Assembly (NCBI RefSeq): GCF_002024805.1
Contig: NZ_CP014337.1
Span: 3,038,001-3,102,000, forward strand
Source of the DNA: Elizabethkingia bruuniana
Lineage (GTDB): Bacteria; Bacteroidota; Bacteroidia; Flavobacteriales; Weeksellaceae
DNA length: 64,000 bases
Direction of reading: 5' to 3'
The position numbers were made by a program, and so were the translations under genes. Shown here piece by piece: positions 53,672-61,544 of this stretch (position 1 is its first letter; each line of letters begins with the position of its first letter). Below the pieces are notes generated by a model. It worked only from the letters and a program-made list of their open reading frames with translations, was not told the origin of the DNA and did no database searches.

Positions 53672-54058
53672 TTACTCCTGAGGTGGGTTACCTCCTTTCA
53701 CCTGTTCAGCTTCCTTATCAGCTATTGCAGCTTTCAGTTTGTCAACTCCAATCATGTGATGAGGGGGCTTACCGAATAATTCCGTGTATTTTTCAACTAA
53801 AGCTGGGCGTTCACCCCCGGATTCATCCTCAGCTTTTTTAGAACCAGCTTCCTGTTCATCGTCAATAAAGCTATCTTCAAAACCTCTGATGAATTTTTTC
53901 ACATCTTTGTTTTTTAGATATCTTGCTTGATCCTTTGCTTTCTCTTCGTCTGTGAAACCTTGACCATCAGAGGTAACAAAGATTTCATCTAAGTTTTTAT
54001 GCACTGCAAAAATTGTAACTGCCGCAGCTGCGAATACGTTTTTAAATGTTTTTGACAT
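53672..54058 (-). CDS. Phage protein of unknown function
   Basis: 128 residues, strongly charged. The last third (RPALVEKYTELFGKPPHHMI, GVDKLKAAIADKE) looks like a small HeH/LEM-type helix-extended-loop-helix seen in phage head-tail genes. The N-terminal half has alternating small residues (NVFAAAAVTIFAVHKNLDEI). Position between the lysis group and tail tube suggests a head-tail connector role, which is a guess. Confidence 0.55.
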   Translation of the reverse strand: MSKTFKNVFAAAAVTIFAVHKNLDEIFVTSDGQGFTDEEKAKDQARYLKNKDVKKFIRGFEDSFIDDEQEAGSKKAEDESGGERPALVEKYTELFGKPPHHMIGVDKLKAAIADKEAEQVKGGNPPQE

Positions 54059-54068
54059 GATATAGTTT

Positions 54069-54770
54069 TTAAAATTCTACTAAGTTGTAATTGGCACCTA
54101 TGCCGAAATAAGGCAGTAGTTTCATAGCATTACCGTCTTTTGCGATACCATATCCGGCATTTAATCCGAAGCCGAACCGCTTTTGGGGCTTTTCTTTGAT
54201 TCTAAAAGATTTTACACCATTTATGGTTACTCTGGGATCATCGGAATACATATCGATATAATTATGTTCTGCACCCAGAAACCAGTTTTTCTTTTTATAC
54301 CGGACATCATTCATCATTATATTGTATGACATCTTTACAGAATCTGTGTCCGGATAATAAGCCAGATCAAGATACCTGTCTTTATGTGTTTTAATGGTTT
54401 GCCCTGAGGGGGTTTGTTTAGTTAATAAAGCCAATTGTGCTTCAAGCCTACCGTTTATTTTAGTGACCTGATCTATTTTGTCTAAACTAACTTTTAATGC
54501 CTTCTGAATACTGTCTGCATAAGTTTTATCTAATGCTGCTATTTTTTCAGAATTAGTATTGTTGATTATTTTTTCATTAAATACAGTATGTGTAACGCTG
54601 TCTCTAGTGTATTTTTCAACAATTTTATTATTGCCACCCTGAGTTAACAGGGATGTCATTTCTTTTTCCTTTTCGGCTCTTTTTAATTCCTGTTTGATGT
54701 TTAATCCTATACTTGCAAGTAGTAAGATCACAACAAGAATAAAAGCAGGAATGTTGGATTGTGGTTTCAT
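54069..54770 (-). CDS. Phage membrane protein, possible lysis accessory
   Basis: 233 residues: one N-terminal helix (IPAFILVVILLLASIGLNI), a long periplasmic coiled coil (about residues 25-120), then a beta region ending in GIAKDGNAMKLLPYFGIGAN, which resembles an outer-membrane-like end. It overlaps the next gene by four bases and is two genes from the amidase, so a spanin-type role in bridging the envelope is plausible but unproven. Confidence 0.55.
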   Translation of the reverse strand: MKPQSNIPAFILVVILLLASIGLNIKQELKRAEKEKEMTSLLTQGGNNKIVEKYTRDSVTHTVFNEKIINNTNSEKIAALDKTYADSIQKALKVSLDKIDQVTKINGRLEAQLALLTKQTPSGQTIKTHKDRYLDLAYYPDTDSVKMSYNIMMNDVRYKKKNWFLGAEHNYIDMYSDDPRVTINGVKSFRIKEKPQKRFGFGLNAGYGIAKDGNAMKLLPYFGIGANYNLVEF

Positions 54771-55087
54771 TGTAATGCTTTTTTTACTAATGGTTCTGTT
54801 TTTTCTTTTATTTTCTTGTCTTTTTCTTCAAATGAATCTGATTTCTTTTTGTAGAAAATCATAGCTTCATAGGTGTCAATCCTTTTATTACGCTCTTTTA
54901 TTATTGTAAAATAAAGACTGTCTGTTTTCTCTGAGCAGTCATCTGTTTGCTGCTCTTTGCGGTTGTAAAGAACTCCAATAACACCTCCAAATATTAATAG
55001 AAGTCCTATGAGTAGCCCAATAACCACCGCCTTAGGGTCTTTCCTGATATCTTCTTGAGAATAGGGCTGCGGTAGTTCTGGGTTCAT
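54767..55087 (-). CDS. Small phage membrane protein, possible lysis accessory
   Basis: 106 residues: hydrophilic start (MNPELPQPYSQEDIRKDPKA), one membrane helix (VVIGLLIGLLLIFGGVIGVL), then a lysine-rich coiled tail. It is sandwiched between amidase (2-nt gap) and the coiled-coil membrane protein (overlap). A single helix and charged tail fit a holin-like or inner-membrane spanin part; no specific family recognised. Confidence 0.55.
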   Translation of the reverse strand: MNPELPQPYSQEDIRKDPKAVVIGLLIGLLLIFGGVIGVLYNRKEQQTDDCSEKTDSLYFTIIKERNKRIDTYEAMIFYKKKSDSFEEKDKKIKEKTEPLVKKALQ

Positions 55088-55089
55088 AG

Positions 55090-55548
55090 TTATACTTTAA
55101 AGTTTATTGATTTAAGCCAGTTTCTAACATCGAAGGAAGGGCATTCTTTAATCCATTCCCAAGGCTGGATAATACCATCATGGTTTAAATCAGGGCTTAA
55201 ATCCCTATGACCTAAAATTTCAGCATTAGGAAACTTCTTTTTAAGTTCGGTTAATAGTTTTACTTGTGTAGCTTTCTGTGCTGTGGTTCTGTTATCGATA
55301 CCTTTTCCTTTTGCATCAATCCCACCGATGTACGAAATATGAATACTATTTGCATTATGTCCTGCAACACCGTTTGCAATGTTTTCAATAGAACAGGTAT
55401 TCACATAGGAGCCATCCGGACGGATTATATAGTGATATCCCGGATTGTGCCATTTCTTTACATTCTTGAAGAATGCCAAAATTTGCTCAACCGTTTGTGT
55501 TTGTGGGCTTGCCGTGCAGTGTAGCACTATGTATTTAATGATTCTCAC
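55090..55548 (-). CDS. Phage N-acetylmuramoyl-L-alanine amidase (endolysin)
   Basis: 152 residues of the amidase_2/T7-lysozyme fold. The N-terminal IKYIVLHCTAS gives the first zinc His, WHNPGYHYIIRPDGSYV the second strand pair, and ILGHRDLSPD followed by ECPSFDV the remaining zinc ligands (His and Cys). It cleaves the bond between muramic acid and the stem peptide to release phage. No signal peptide, so it needs a holin or spanin route, for which the two adjacent membrane proteins are candidates. Confidence 0.88.
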   Translation of the reverse strand: MRIIKYIVLHCTASPQTQTVEQILAFFKNVKKWHNPGYHYIIRPDGSYVNTCSIENIANGVAGHNANSIHISYIGGIDAKGKGIDNRTTAQKATQVKLLTELKKKFPNAEILGHRDLSPDLNHDGIIQPWEWIKECPSFDVRNWLKSINFKV

Positions 55549-55571
55549 GGTTTTTAGTTTTTTTTAAAGCA

Positions 55572-55597
55572 CCCGGAAGCTTTGACCCTTCCGGGAG
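55572..55597 (-). terminator. Hairpin between capsid and lysis genes
   Basis: CCCGGAAG pairs with CTTCCGGG around an 8-nt loop. On the minus strand only a short T-run follows, so it may attenuate rather than stop transcription from the abundant capsid message. Confidence 0.55.
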
Positions 55598-55622
55598 TTG
55601 GTATAATAGATAGGAAGAAGAG

Positions 55623-56567
55623 TTATGCGGATGCAGCTTGTTTTAAGACTACAAGACCTTCAAAGTTTTTACGTCTTGCACGCCCTCCAACTCTTACAAG
55701 GAATGAATACACATCACCGTACATGGTTGGTGAACCGATATCTTCAAATGCTTTGGTTGTACCAATAGCTTTTTCAAGCATATTTTTATTCCATGCAAAG
55801 ATTCCTTCGCAATCTGTAGGAGCAACAACGGAACCGTAAGCTTTAAATGATTTATCCTCAGCCAGTGTATAAACACTTGATCTTACGAAAATGTTAAAGC
55901 CTTGGCACTTATACATAATTCCTGAACGTCTTTCTGCTTCAGTAACGGCAGCCATATAAGTTGCTGTAATTGCAGATTCAGCAGGAAACATTTGTGTCGC
56001 AGCATCAGGAGTTAACAGTACGTTCATCACCCCTTCATTCCAAGCCTTTTGCTTGATCAAAAAGTTTCTAAGTTTTTGAAGGTCTCCAATTGCGTATGCT
56101 TTTCTTTTTCCTGTCGATCCTGCTAACCCGGAATCAACAGCTGCTCCGGAAGTTTCCAGAATACTGGCAGTTGGCAGTGTTGCATTATCTCCGGTCGGTG
56201 ATACGATAAAGTTTGTCAGCATACCCTCGGCAACTTCTTCAGATAAGTTTTGCACATCCTGATCTAATACACTTCTACGCTTATCATAGGATAATTCCAC
56301 TGTTTCAGCATTTGGTATATATACAGGGTCTGTTGTATACTCATCGATTAAATAAAGAACTTGTCCGTCCGTCCTTCTTTTTGGAGTAGCAGGAACCTGA
56401 GTTCTGTTTTTTACTACAGCAGAAGGATCACCAGCTTGTGGAAGGTGAACAATTGTTCCGTTGATAATATTATCAGAAGAAACATCTGCAACCTGTGTTA
56501 GAAAGCTGTTATCTTGTGTTAGTTTTTCTTGGATTGTGGAATCCCAAACTTCGATTTCTAATGGCAT
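55623..56567 (-). CDS. Phage major capsid protein
   Basis: 314 residues directly after the prohead protease. The sequence has the helix-rich centre and beta-rich ends usual for HK97-fold shells (MPLEIEVWDSTIQEKLTQDN at the start, ELSYDKRRSVLDQDVQNLSE in the middle, GGRARRKNFEGLVVL at the end). Strong A-rich ribosome-binding region precedes it. Assignment is from position, length and general character. Confidence 0.82.
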   Translation of the reverse strand: MPLEIEVWDSTIQEKLTQDNSFLTQVADVSSDNIINGTIVHLPQAGDPSAVVKNRTQVPATPKRRTDGQVLYLIDEYTTDPVYIPNAETVELSYDKRRSVLDQDVQNLSEEVAEGMLTNFIVSPTGDNATLPTASILETSGAAVDSGLAGSTGKRKAYAIGDLQKLRNFLIKQKAWNEGVMNVLLTPDAATQMFPAESAITATYMAAVTEAERRSGIMYKCQGFNIFVRSSVYTLAEDKSFKAYGSVVAPTDCEGIFAWNKNMLEKAIGTTKAFEDIGSPTMYGDVYSFLVRVGGRARRKNFEGLVVLKQAASA

Positions 56568-56595
56568 TGTTATGAGTTTTTATGGTTATTAATTT

Positions 56596-57564
56596 TTATT
56601 TTTTGTTAGGTTTTCTACCATATTGCTGTTCAAACCTTTGCTCGTAATACTCCGGATGCTTTGATTTTAATGTCGCAAGGTGATTTCCTTTATCAAGCTG
56701 CTCCCAGCTTAATTTTTCGTACTTCTCTGTCGTAGATTTTCCATCGGTGCTTTCGATAGCTTCTTTTACAGTACCTCTCTTTGGTAGGGTGTTTAGTAAG
56801 TCTATGCGTTTTTCCAGTGGCAATTCTTCAATAGTAGGAACAGCAGCAGCATCGATTCTACCGTCTTTTAATGCCGCAGTCTTTAAACCTTCGTAATCAG
56901 CCTGAAGCTTGGCATTCTGTTTTGCTTCCAGTGCATCATATTTTGTTTTTAACTCTGTAAACTGAGTTTTTGACGCTGTTAATTGTGATTCTGTCGCTTT
57001 AATAGCGGTTAGGATTGCTTCCTCCGTTGATCCTTCAGGGAGTTGCAAATGCGCAAGTAAGATTTTCATTGTTTTATTGTTTTCAAATGGATTAACGGTT
57101 TGTAATGAAAGGCAAAGGGATTTGATATCAGCCTCAGAAAGCCTTTCTTCGTTCATGTTAAATAATGCGATTGCATTACCGTTAGATGGTACTGCTACAA
57201 TTGAGACTTCAAACAGTACACATTTTTTAAGAATAAGTTTTCCGCCTTCATTAACCAGATCAGCAGGATCGAACATAATTCCCAGTGAACAACCTTTAAG
57301 AGTTCCTGATAATACTTTTCTGACAACTTCTTCACCTGCCGGGTCTTTTGTATCAAATGCAGGGCGCATTAAAAGTTTACCGTCCTTAACTTCGATATCA
57401 ATCCATTTACCCAGTACATCCTTTGTATCATTAGAATGATTATTGAGACAAACCGGATTTGTATCGAATCGGCTTTTTAAATCGATTCCTGCGGTATCAA
57501 CATAGAATCCGTACGAGTTTCGGACTTGTTGATCGTTGGTTATAAATAGCGGAGCTTTATTCAT
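56596..57564 (-). CDS. HK97-family prohead protease with scaffold-like tail
   Basis: 322 residues from MNKAPLFITND; the frame also opens at 57600. Residues about 10-150 form the S78-type serine protease: CLNNHSNDTKDVLGKWIDIE holds the catalytic His, GTLKGCSLGI the Ser, and CVLFEVSIVAVPSNGNA the closing strand. The remaining 170 residues are a charged coiled coil (LTASKTQFTELKTKYDALEA) that looks like a built-in scaffolding domain. It starts the leftward phage operon and is divergent from the terminase genes. Confidence 0.85.
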   Translation of the reverse strand: MNKAPLFITNDQQVRNSYGFYVDTAGIDLKSRFDTNPVCLNNHSNDTKDVLGKWIDIEVKDGKLLMRPAFDTKDPAGEEVVRKVLSGTLKGCSLGIMFDPADLVNEGGKLILKKCVLFEVSIVAVPSNGNAIALFNMNEERLSEADIKSLCLSLQTVNPFENNKTMKILLAHLQLPEGSTEEAILTAIKATESQLTASKTQFTELKTKYDALEAKQNAKLQADYEGLKTAALKDGRIDAAAVPTIEELPLEKRIDLLNTLPKRGTVKEAIESTDGKSTTEKYEKLSWEQLDKGNHLATLKSKHPEYYEQRFEQQYGRKPNKK

Positions 57565-57639
57565 GGTTATTAGCTTTTTTATTTGCTTTTGTTGATGCAA
57601 ATTTTGCCTGAAAAATCACCGATAAAAAGCTGGCTCCGT

Positions 57640-57688
57640 ATCATACCCCGATATCTCGGGTATGATACCCCCGATTTAAGGGTATGAT
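57640..57688. promoter_or_regulatory. Three GGGTATGAT sites between divergent phage operons
   Basis: ATCATACCC at 57640-57648 and GGGTATGAT at 57658-57666 form an inverted pair with 9-nt spacing; a third GGGTATGAT lies at 57680-57688. They fill the short gap between the leftward capsid and rightward terminase units. They could be operators for a phage regulator or a packaging-start (terminase) recognition site. Confidence 0.6.
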
Positions 57689-57751
57689 AGATCGTCAGCT
57701 TCTCTAAGCCCTTCTATAAAGGGAACTTTGCTACAACTAATAACCAAAACA

Positions 57752-58219
57752 ATGGCAAAGAAAGGACGATTAAGCAAAGATGAACTGCTTGAAAAGCAGG
57801 AACTGGCAAAGCTGATTTACCTTACTGAAGACATTACCCAGAAAGAACTTTCCGAAAGAACAGGAGTAACCGAAAAAACGATATCCAAATGGATTGAAGA
57901 GGAAGGCTGGGCAAAACTTAAAAGGAACATTCCATTAACCCGGGATGAACTGTTGTCTTCATGGTATGATGAATTAGCTGAGCTAAAAGAATTTATTAAG
58001 AAAAAGCCCGTAGGACAACGTTTCGCAGACTTTAAAGAGGCACAATTGAGAAGGTCTTTATTAAAAGATATTGCGGTACTGGAACATGATTCCGGAATTC
58101 CCGGAACGGTTGACGTAATGACAGCATTTGTGAAATTTATTCGTAGAAGTGATTTGCAAAACGCAAAGGAAATTTCGCATCTGGCAGATGCTTTTATTAA
58201 ATACAAAATCCGGGGGTAA
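57752..58219 (+). CDS. Small terminase-like protein with helix-turn-helix
   Basis: 155 residues from MAKKGRLSKDE; an ATG at 57728 adds eight residues. Residues about 20-45 (YLTEDITQKELSERTGVTEK, then TISKWIEEEGW) form an HTH of the kind in Mu gp27/DUF1804-type proteins, the equivalent of a small terminase. The rest is helical (ELAELKEFIKKKP, LRRSLLKDIAVLEH). It overlaps the large terminase gene by one base (TAATG). The neighbouring repeated sites at 57640-57688 could be its DNA target. Confidence 0.75.
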   Translation: MAKKGRLSKDELLEKQELAKLIYLTEDITQKELSERTGVTEKTISKWIEEEGWAKLKRNIPLTRDELLSSWYDELAELKEFIKKKPVGQRFADFKEAQLRRSLLKDIAVLEHDSGIPGTVDVMTAFVKFIRRSDLQNAKEISHLADAFIKYKIRG

Positions 58220-59736
58220 TGGTTATTAAAAAGAAACTTGTTACTACCCGTGAGGAAAGGGAGGCTTTAAGTTTTTGGGATGAGTACTACAAATCACTTC
58301 AAAATACTGAAGTTGTAGATACTACCGAAACTCCCGAAGAAAAGCAGGATCGGATAAAAAGCTTAGAATCAGACCCTGAAAAATGGTTCAAGTACTATTT
58401 TGAAAAATACTGTACTGCTGAACCTATGCCTTTTCATAAGCGATCTACTCGCAGGGTATTAGAAAATGCAGAATTTTATGAGGTTCGACCATGGTCACGG
58501 GAGCTTTCAAAGTCCGGGCGTACAATGATGGAACTCTTATTCTTGCACTGTACAGGTAAAAAGAAGTTTACATTAATGATTTCTGCCAATAAGGATGCAG
58601 CGGTACGACTTCTAAAACCTTATAAACTGGCATTTGAGAAAAACCCACGTTTAAGAAACGATTACGGGGATCAGGTCAATTATGGAAACTGGGCAGAAGA
58701 TGAATTTGTAACCCGTTCAGGATCGATGTTCATTGCTGTAGGTGCCGGACAGGCTCCCAGAGGGGCGAGGAATGAAGAATTCCGTCCCGATAGTGTTGTA
58801 ATGGACGACTTCGATACAGATGAGGATTGCAGAAACCCTGATATCATAGATAAGAAATGGGAATGGTTCGAGCAGGCAGTATATGGTACACGTTCAATTT
58901 CTAATCCTTTGTTAGTCATATTCAATGGAAATATCATTGCAGATTACTGCTGCATTAAAAAGGCAATGGAAATTGCCGATTTCTACGAGATTGTAAACAT
59001 CCGTGATAAAAACGGAAAATCTACATGGCCGACAAAGAACACTGAAGCAATGATTGACAGGGTACTGTCTAAGATTTCAGCAGCATCTGCACAAAAAGAA
59101 TACTTCAACAATCCTATTGTTCTGGGTAAGGTATTCAAAAAATTGCACTACGGTAAGGTACAGCCATTACATAAGTATAAATATCTGGTAGCATACACCG
59201 ATCCTTCCTACAAGAAAAACGGAGACTATAAAGCAACCTTTATTATCGGAAAATACAAAGATGAATATCATGTGCTTTGGGTTAGATGTCAGCAAACCTC
59301 TGTTTCAAATATGATCGAATGGCAGTTTGAAGCTTTAAAGTTCGTGAACGATAAAAGCGCATTATTCCTGTACATAGAATACCCGTGGATTGATGACACT
59401 TTAAAAAGGGAAATCAAGAAAGCTAATAAACGCCATAACCGGACATTAAATCTAAAAGCAGATGAAAGGTCAAAGCCTGATAAATTTTACCGTATAGAAT
59501 CAAATCTGGAACCTTTAAACAGTAGTGTGAAGCTGATTTTCGCAGATTATCTGGAAGGTACACCGGATATGAAGACTGTTGAATTCCAATTTCTGGCACT
59601 TTCACCAAAAAGCCGTGCAAATGATGATGCACCAGATGCTTGTGAGGGTGGTGTATGGATCATCAATCATAAAAACCTTATACAAACAGCCCCGCCTTCA
59701 CATTACAGACCACCAATAAATAAAAAACGATACTAA
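58219..59736 (+). CDS. Phage terminase large subunit (Mu gp28-like)
   Basis: 505 residues. It powers DNA packaging with an N-terminal ATPase (MPFHKRSTRRVLENAEFYEV, FTLMISANKDAAVRLLKPYK; Walker-B-like DSVVMDDFDTDED at about residue 195) and a C-terminal RNase-H-like nuclease (YLVAYTDPSYKKNGDYKATF with the first acidic residue, FLYIEYPWIDDT, and ANDDAPDACEGGVW with the last acidic pair). The set matches Mu-type terminases. It begins the packaging operon with the small subunit. Confidence 0.88.
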   Translation: MVIKKKLVTTREEREALSFWDEYYKSLQNTEVVDTTETPEEKQDRIKSLESDPEKWFKYYFEKYCTAEPMPFHKRSTRRVLENAEFYEVRPWSRELSKSGRTMMELLFLHCTGKKKFTLMISANKDAAVRLLKPYKLAFEKNPRLRNDYGDQVNYGNWAEDEFVTRSGSMFIAVGAGQAPRGARNEEFRPDSVVMDDFDTDEDCRNPDIIDKKWEWFEQAVYGTRSISNPLLVIFNGNIIADYCCIKKAMEIADFYEIVNIRDKNGKSTWPTKNTEAMIDRVLSKISAASAQKEYFNNPIVLGKVFKKLHYGKVQPLHKYKYLVAYTDPSYKKNGDYKATFIIGKYKDEYHVLWVRCQQTSVSNMIEWQFEALKFVNDKSALFLYIEYPWIDDTLKREIKKANKRHNRTLNLKADERSKPDKFYRIESNLEPLNSSVKLIFADYLEGTPDMKTVEFQFLALSPKSRANDDAPDACEGGVWIINHKNLIQTAPPSHYRPPINKKRY

Positions 59737-59737
59737 A

Positions 59738-60148
59738 ATGAACCAGTTTATTACACCGGACGAACTCCGGACACACGCATACGATGAAGAAATAAAAGCC
59801 ATTATCCGGGAAGATGAGACTATTGCACTTGCCAGTATTGATATGGCGATAGAGTTTGCAGAAAGTAAGTTAATGAAAGACTATGATACAGCCGAAATTT
59901 TTGACAAAAGGGGTGATGCTCGAAGCCCTTTGCTGGTTAAAATCATTAAAGACATTGCAATATGGGAACTAATTGGCTTAGCAAACCCGAGTATTGATTA
60001 TGATGATAAGAAATTGCGGTATGAGGATGCCAAAGGATGGCTAACGGCAGTTTACAAAGGAATGCCTACTAGCTTACCCCGGAAGGAAACCAAAGAAGCA
60101 TCCTCCTTTAAATATACTTCTAACCCAAAACGTGAAAATTACTACTAA
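59738..60148 (+). CDS. DUF1320 family phage protein (Mu gp36-like)
   Basis: 136 residues: MNQFITPDELRTHAYDEEIK, then ASIDMAIEFAESKLMKDYDT and LLVKIIKDIAIWELIGLANP. This is the pattern of DUF1320 (Mu gp36), a probable head-completion or connector protein. In Mu it lies farther down the head module; here it is between terminase and portal, two bases after the first. Confidence 0.78.
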   Translation: MNQFITPDELRTHAYDEEIKAIIREDETIALASIDMAIEFAESKLMKDYDTAEIFDKRGDARSPLLVKIIKDIAIWELIGLANPSIDYDDKKLRYEDAKGWLTAVYKGMPTSLPRKETKEASSFKYTSNPKRENYY

Positions 60149-60150
60149 TC

Positions 60151-61431
60151 ATGGAAGAAACAAAAATCGGCTTTGAAACATTAGCAGCGAAAGCCAAAGG
60201 CAGTAATAACGGACAGAATATAAAAATCAGTCAGGTTCTTGTCGTGCAACCTCCAAAAAGGGATTCAACAGATGTGGTAAAATGGCGAAGTGCAATAAAA
60301 TCCGCAGATAAAGGAAAACGAAGCCCGTTAACATTACTCATTAATGATTTATTACTCGATCCGGTTATGGCTGATGCACTAGACCGTAGAATTAGAAAAA
60401 TAACAAACCACGATATTGTTTTTCTGAGTGATGGTGATGAGATAGATGAAATGTTCGACTTAATAGACAGTTTGAAATTTGAAGAACTATTGCAGGAATT
60501 GATTTTATCCAAAGCTTATGGAAAGTCTGTTGTAGAACTTGCATTCAATCCTTCTTTTGATATTTATTCGATACCCAGACAGAATTTAGATACCAAAAGA
60601 AAAGTAATATTAAAGGACGTTTCACAAGATGATGGCATTTCTTATGAAAACGATGATTTTATTTTAAACATCGGAAAGGATGATGATTTAGGTTTTTTAA
60701 CCAGAGTTGCACCGTATGTTATATTCAAAAGAAATGGGGGCGCTGATTATGCGCAATTCTGTGAGTTGTTCGGAATTCCCATTCTTGCAGGACTTTATGA
60801 TCCGGAGGATGAAAACGCTCGCACAGAAATGGAAGATTCAATGACAAAACGAGGTGCCGGAGGTTCTATTGTTATGAGTAAAAATAGCGATATAAAACCA
60901 ATAAGCAGTGGCGAAGGTAAAACCGTAGTACACGACAAATTTCTTTCATGGCTTGATGAACAAATATTGATTGGTATTATCGGACAGACAATGACCACAA
61001 AAAACGGTTCCAGTCTATCACAATCACAGGTACACCAGAAAACAGAAGAAGAAATTGCAGAGAGTGATCGCCGTTTTGTACAGCGATATTTGAATACGTA
61101 TTTGGTGCCAATACTTGAAAAAAGGGGTTACCCGGTAAAAGCAGGCTTTTTTAAATTCTTAGATAAAGATGATACGCCTCTTATAGATAAACTGGATATT
61201 GCTCTGAGAGTTGATGAAAAGACCGCAGAAGGTGTGGACGATGAATACTTCTATACTACATTCGGTTTACCAAAAGGTACTAAAACCAAGACAAAGGAAT
61301 CGAATCCAAGCAAGGAAGAAGCACCTGCGGATCAGCCTCCAAAGGAGGAAAAGAAACCTAAAAAAGTAGATGCCAAAAGTTTATCTCTGTATGATAAGGT
61401 ATTAAATTTTTTCGGCAACGCTCCTCAGTAG
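60151..61431 (+). CDS. DUF935 portal protein (Mu gp29-like)
   Basis: 426 residues. LLINDLLLDPVMADALDRRI, YGKSVVELAFNPSFDIYSIP, FCELFGIPILAGLYDPEDEN and WLDEQILIGIIGQTMTTKNG are typical of the DUF935 family, the portal through which Mu DNA enters the head. It ends in a Lys/Glu/Pro-rich tail and SLYDKVLNFFGNAPQ. Just before the stop, the codons AAT TTT TTC contain the slippery heptamer T_TTT_TTC (61407-61413), after which the -1 frame runs straight into the MuF gene. Confidence 0.88.
   Translation: MEETKIGFETLAAKAKGSNNGQNIKISQVLVVQPPKRDSTDVVKWRSAIKSADKGKRSPLTLLINDLLLDPVMADALDRRIRKITNHDIVFLSDGDEIDEMFDLIDSLKFEELLQELILSKAYGKSVVELAFNPSFDIYSIPRQNLDTKRKVILKDVSQDDGISYENDDFILNIGKDDDLGFLTRVAPYVIFKRNGGADYAQFCELFGIPILAGLYDPEDENARTEMEDSMTKRGAGGSIVMSKNSDIKPISSGEGKTVVHDKFLSWLDEQILIGIIGQTMTTKNGSSLSQSQVHQKTEEEIAESDRRFVQRYLNTYLVPILEKRGYPVKAGFFKFLDKDDTPLIDKLDIALRVDEKTAEGVDDEYFYTTFGLPKGTKTKTKESNPSKEEAPADQPPKEEKKPKKVDAKSLSLYDKVLNFFGNAPQ
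61407..61413 (+). promoter_or_regulatory. Candidate -1 ribosomal frameshift site, portal to MuF
   Basis: T_TTT_TTC in the portal reading frame, overlapped by A_AAT_TTT (61404-61410); both are canonical slippery heptamers. The -1 frame is open from 61398 through the whole MuF gene and contains no ATG before residue 50 of it. Confidence 0.55.
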
Positions 61432-61544
61432 AGTATTTTCTATATGAGGAGCTGGACTGGCAACGTCTTGAAAATGAGTACAGGCATATTTGTAGCCATG
61501 GACACCAGCTTTCACATAAACCACAACCAGACTGGGCGGATTTA

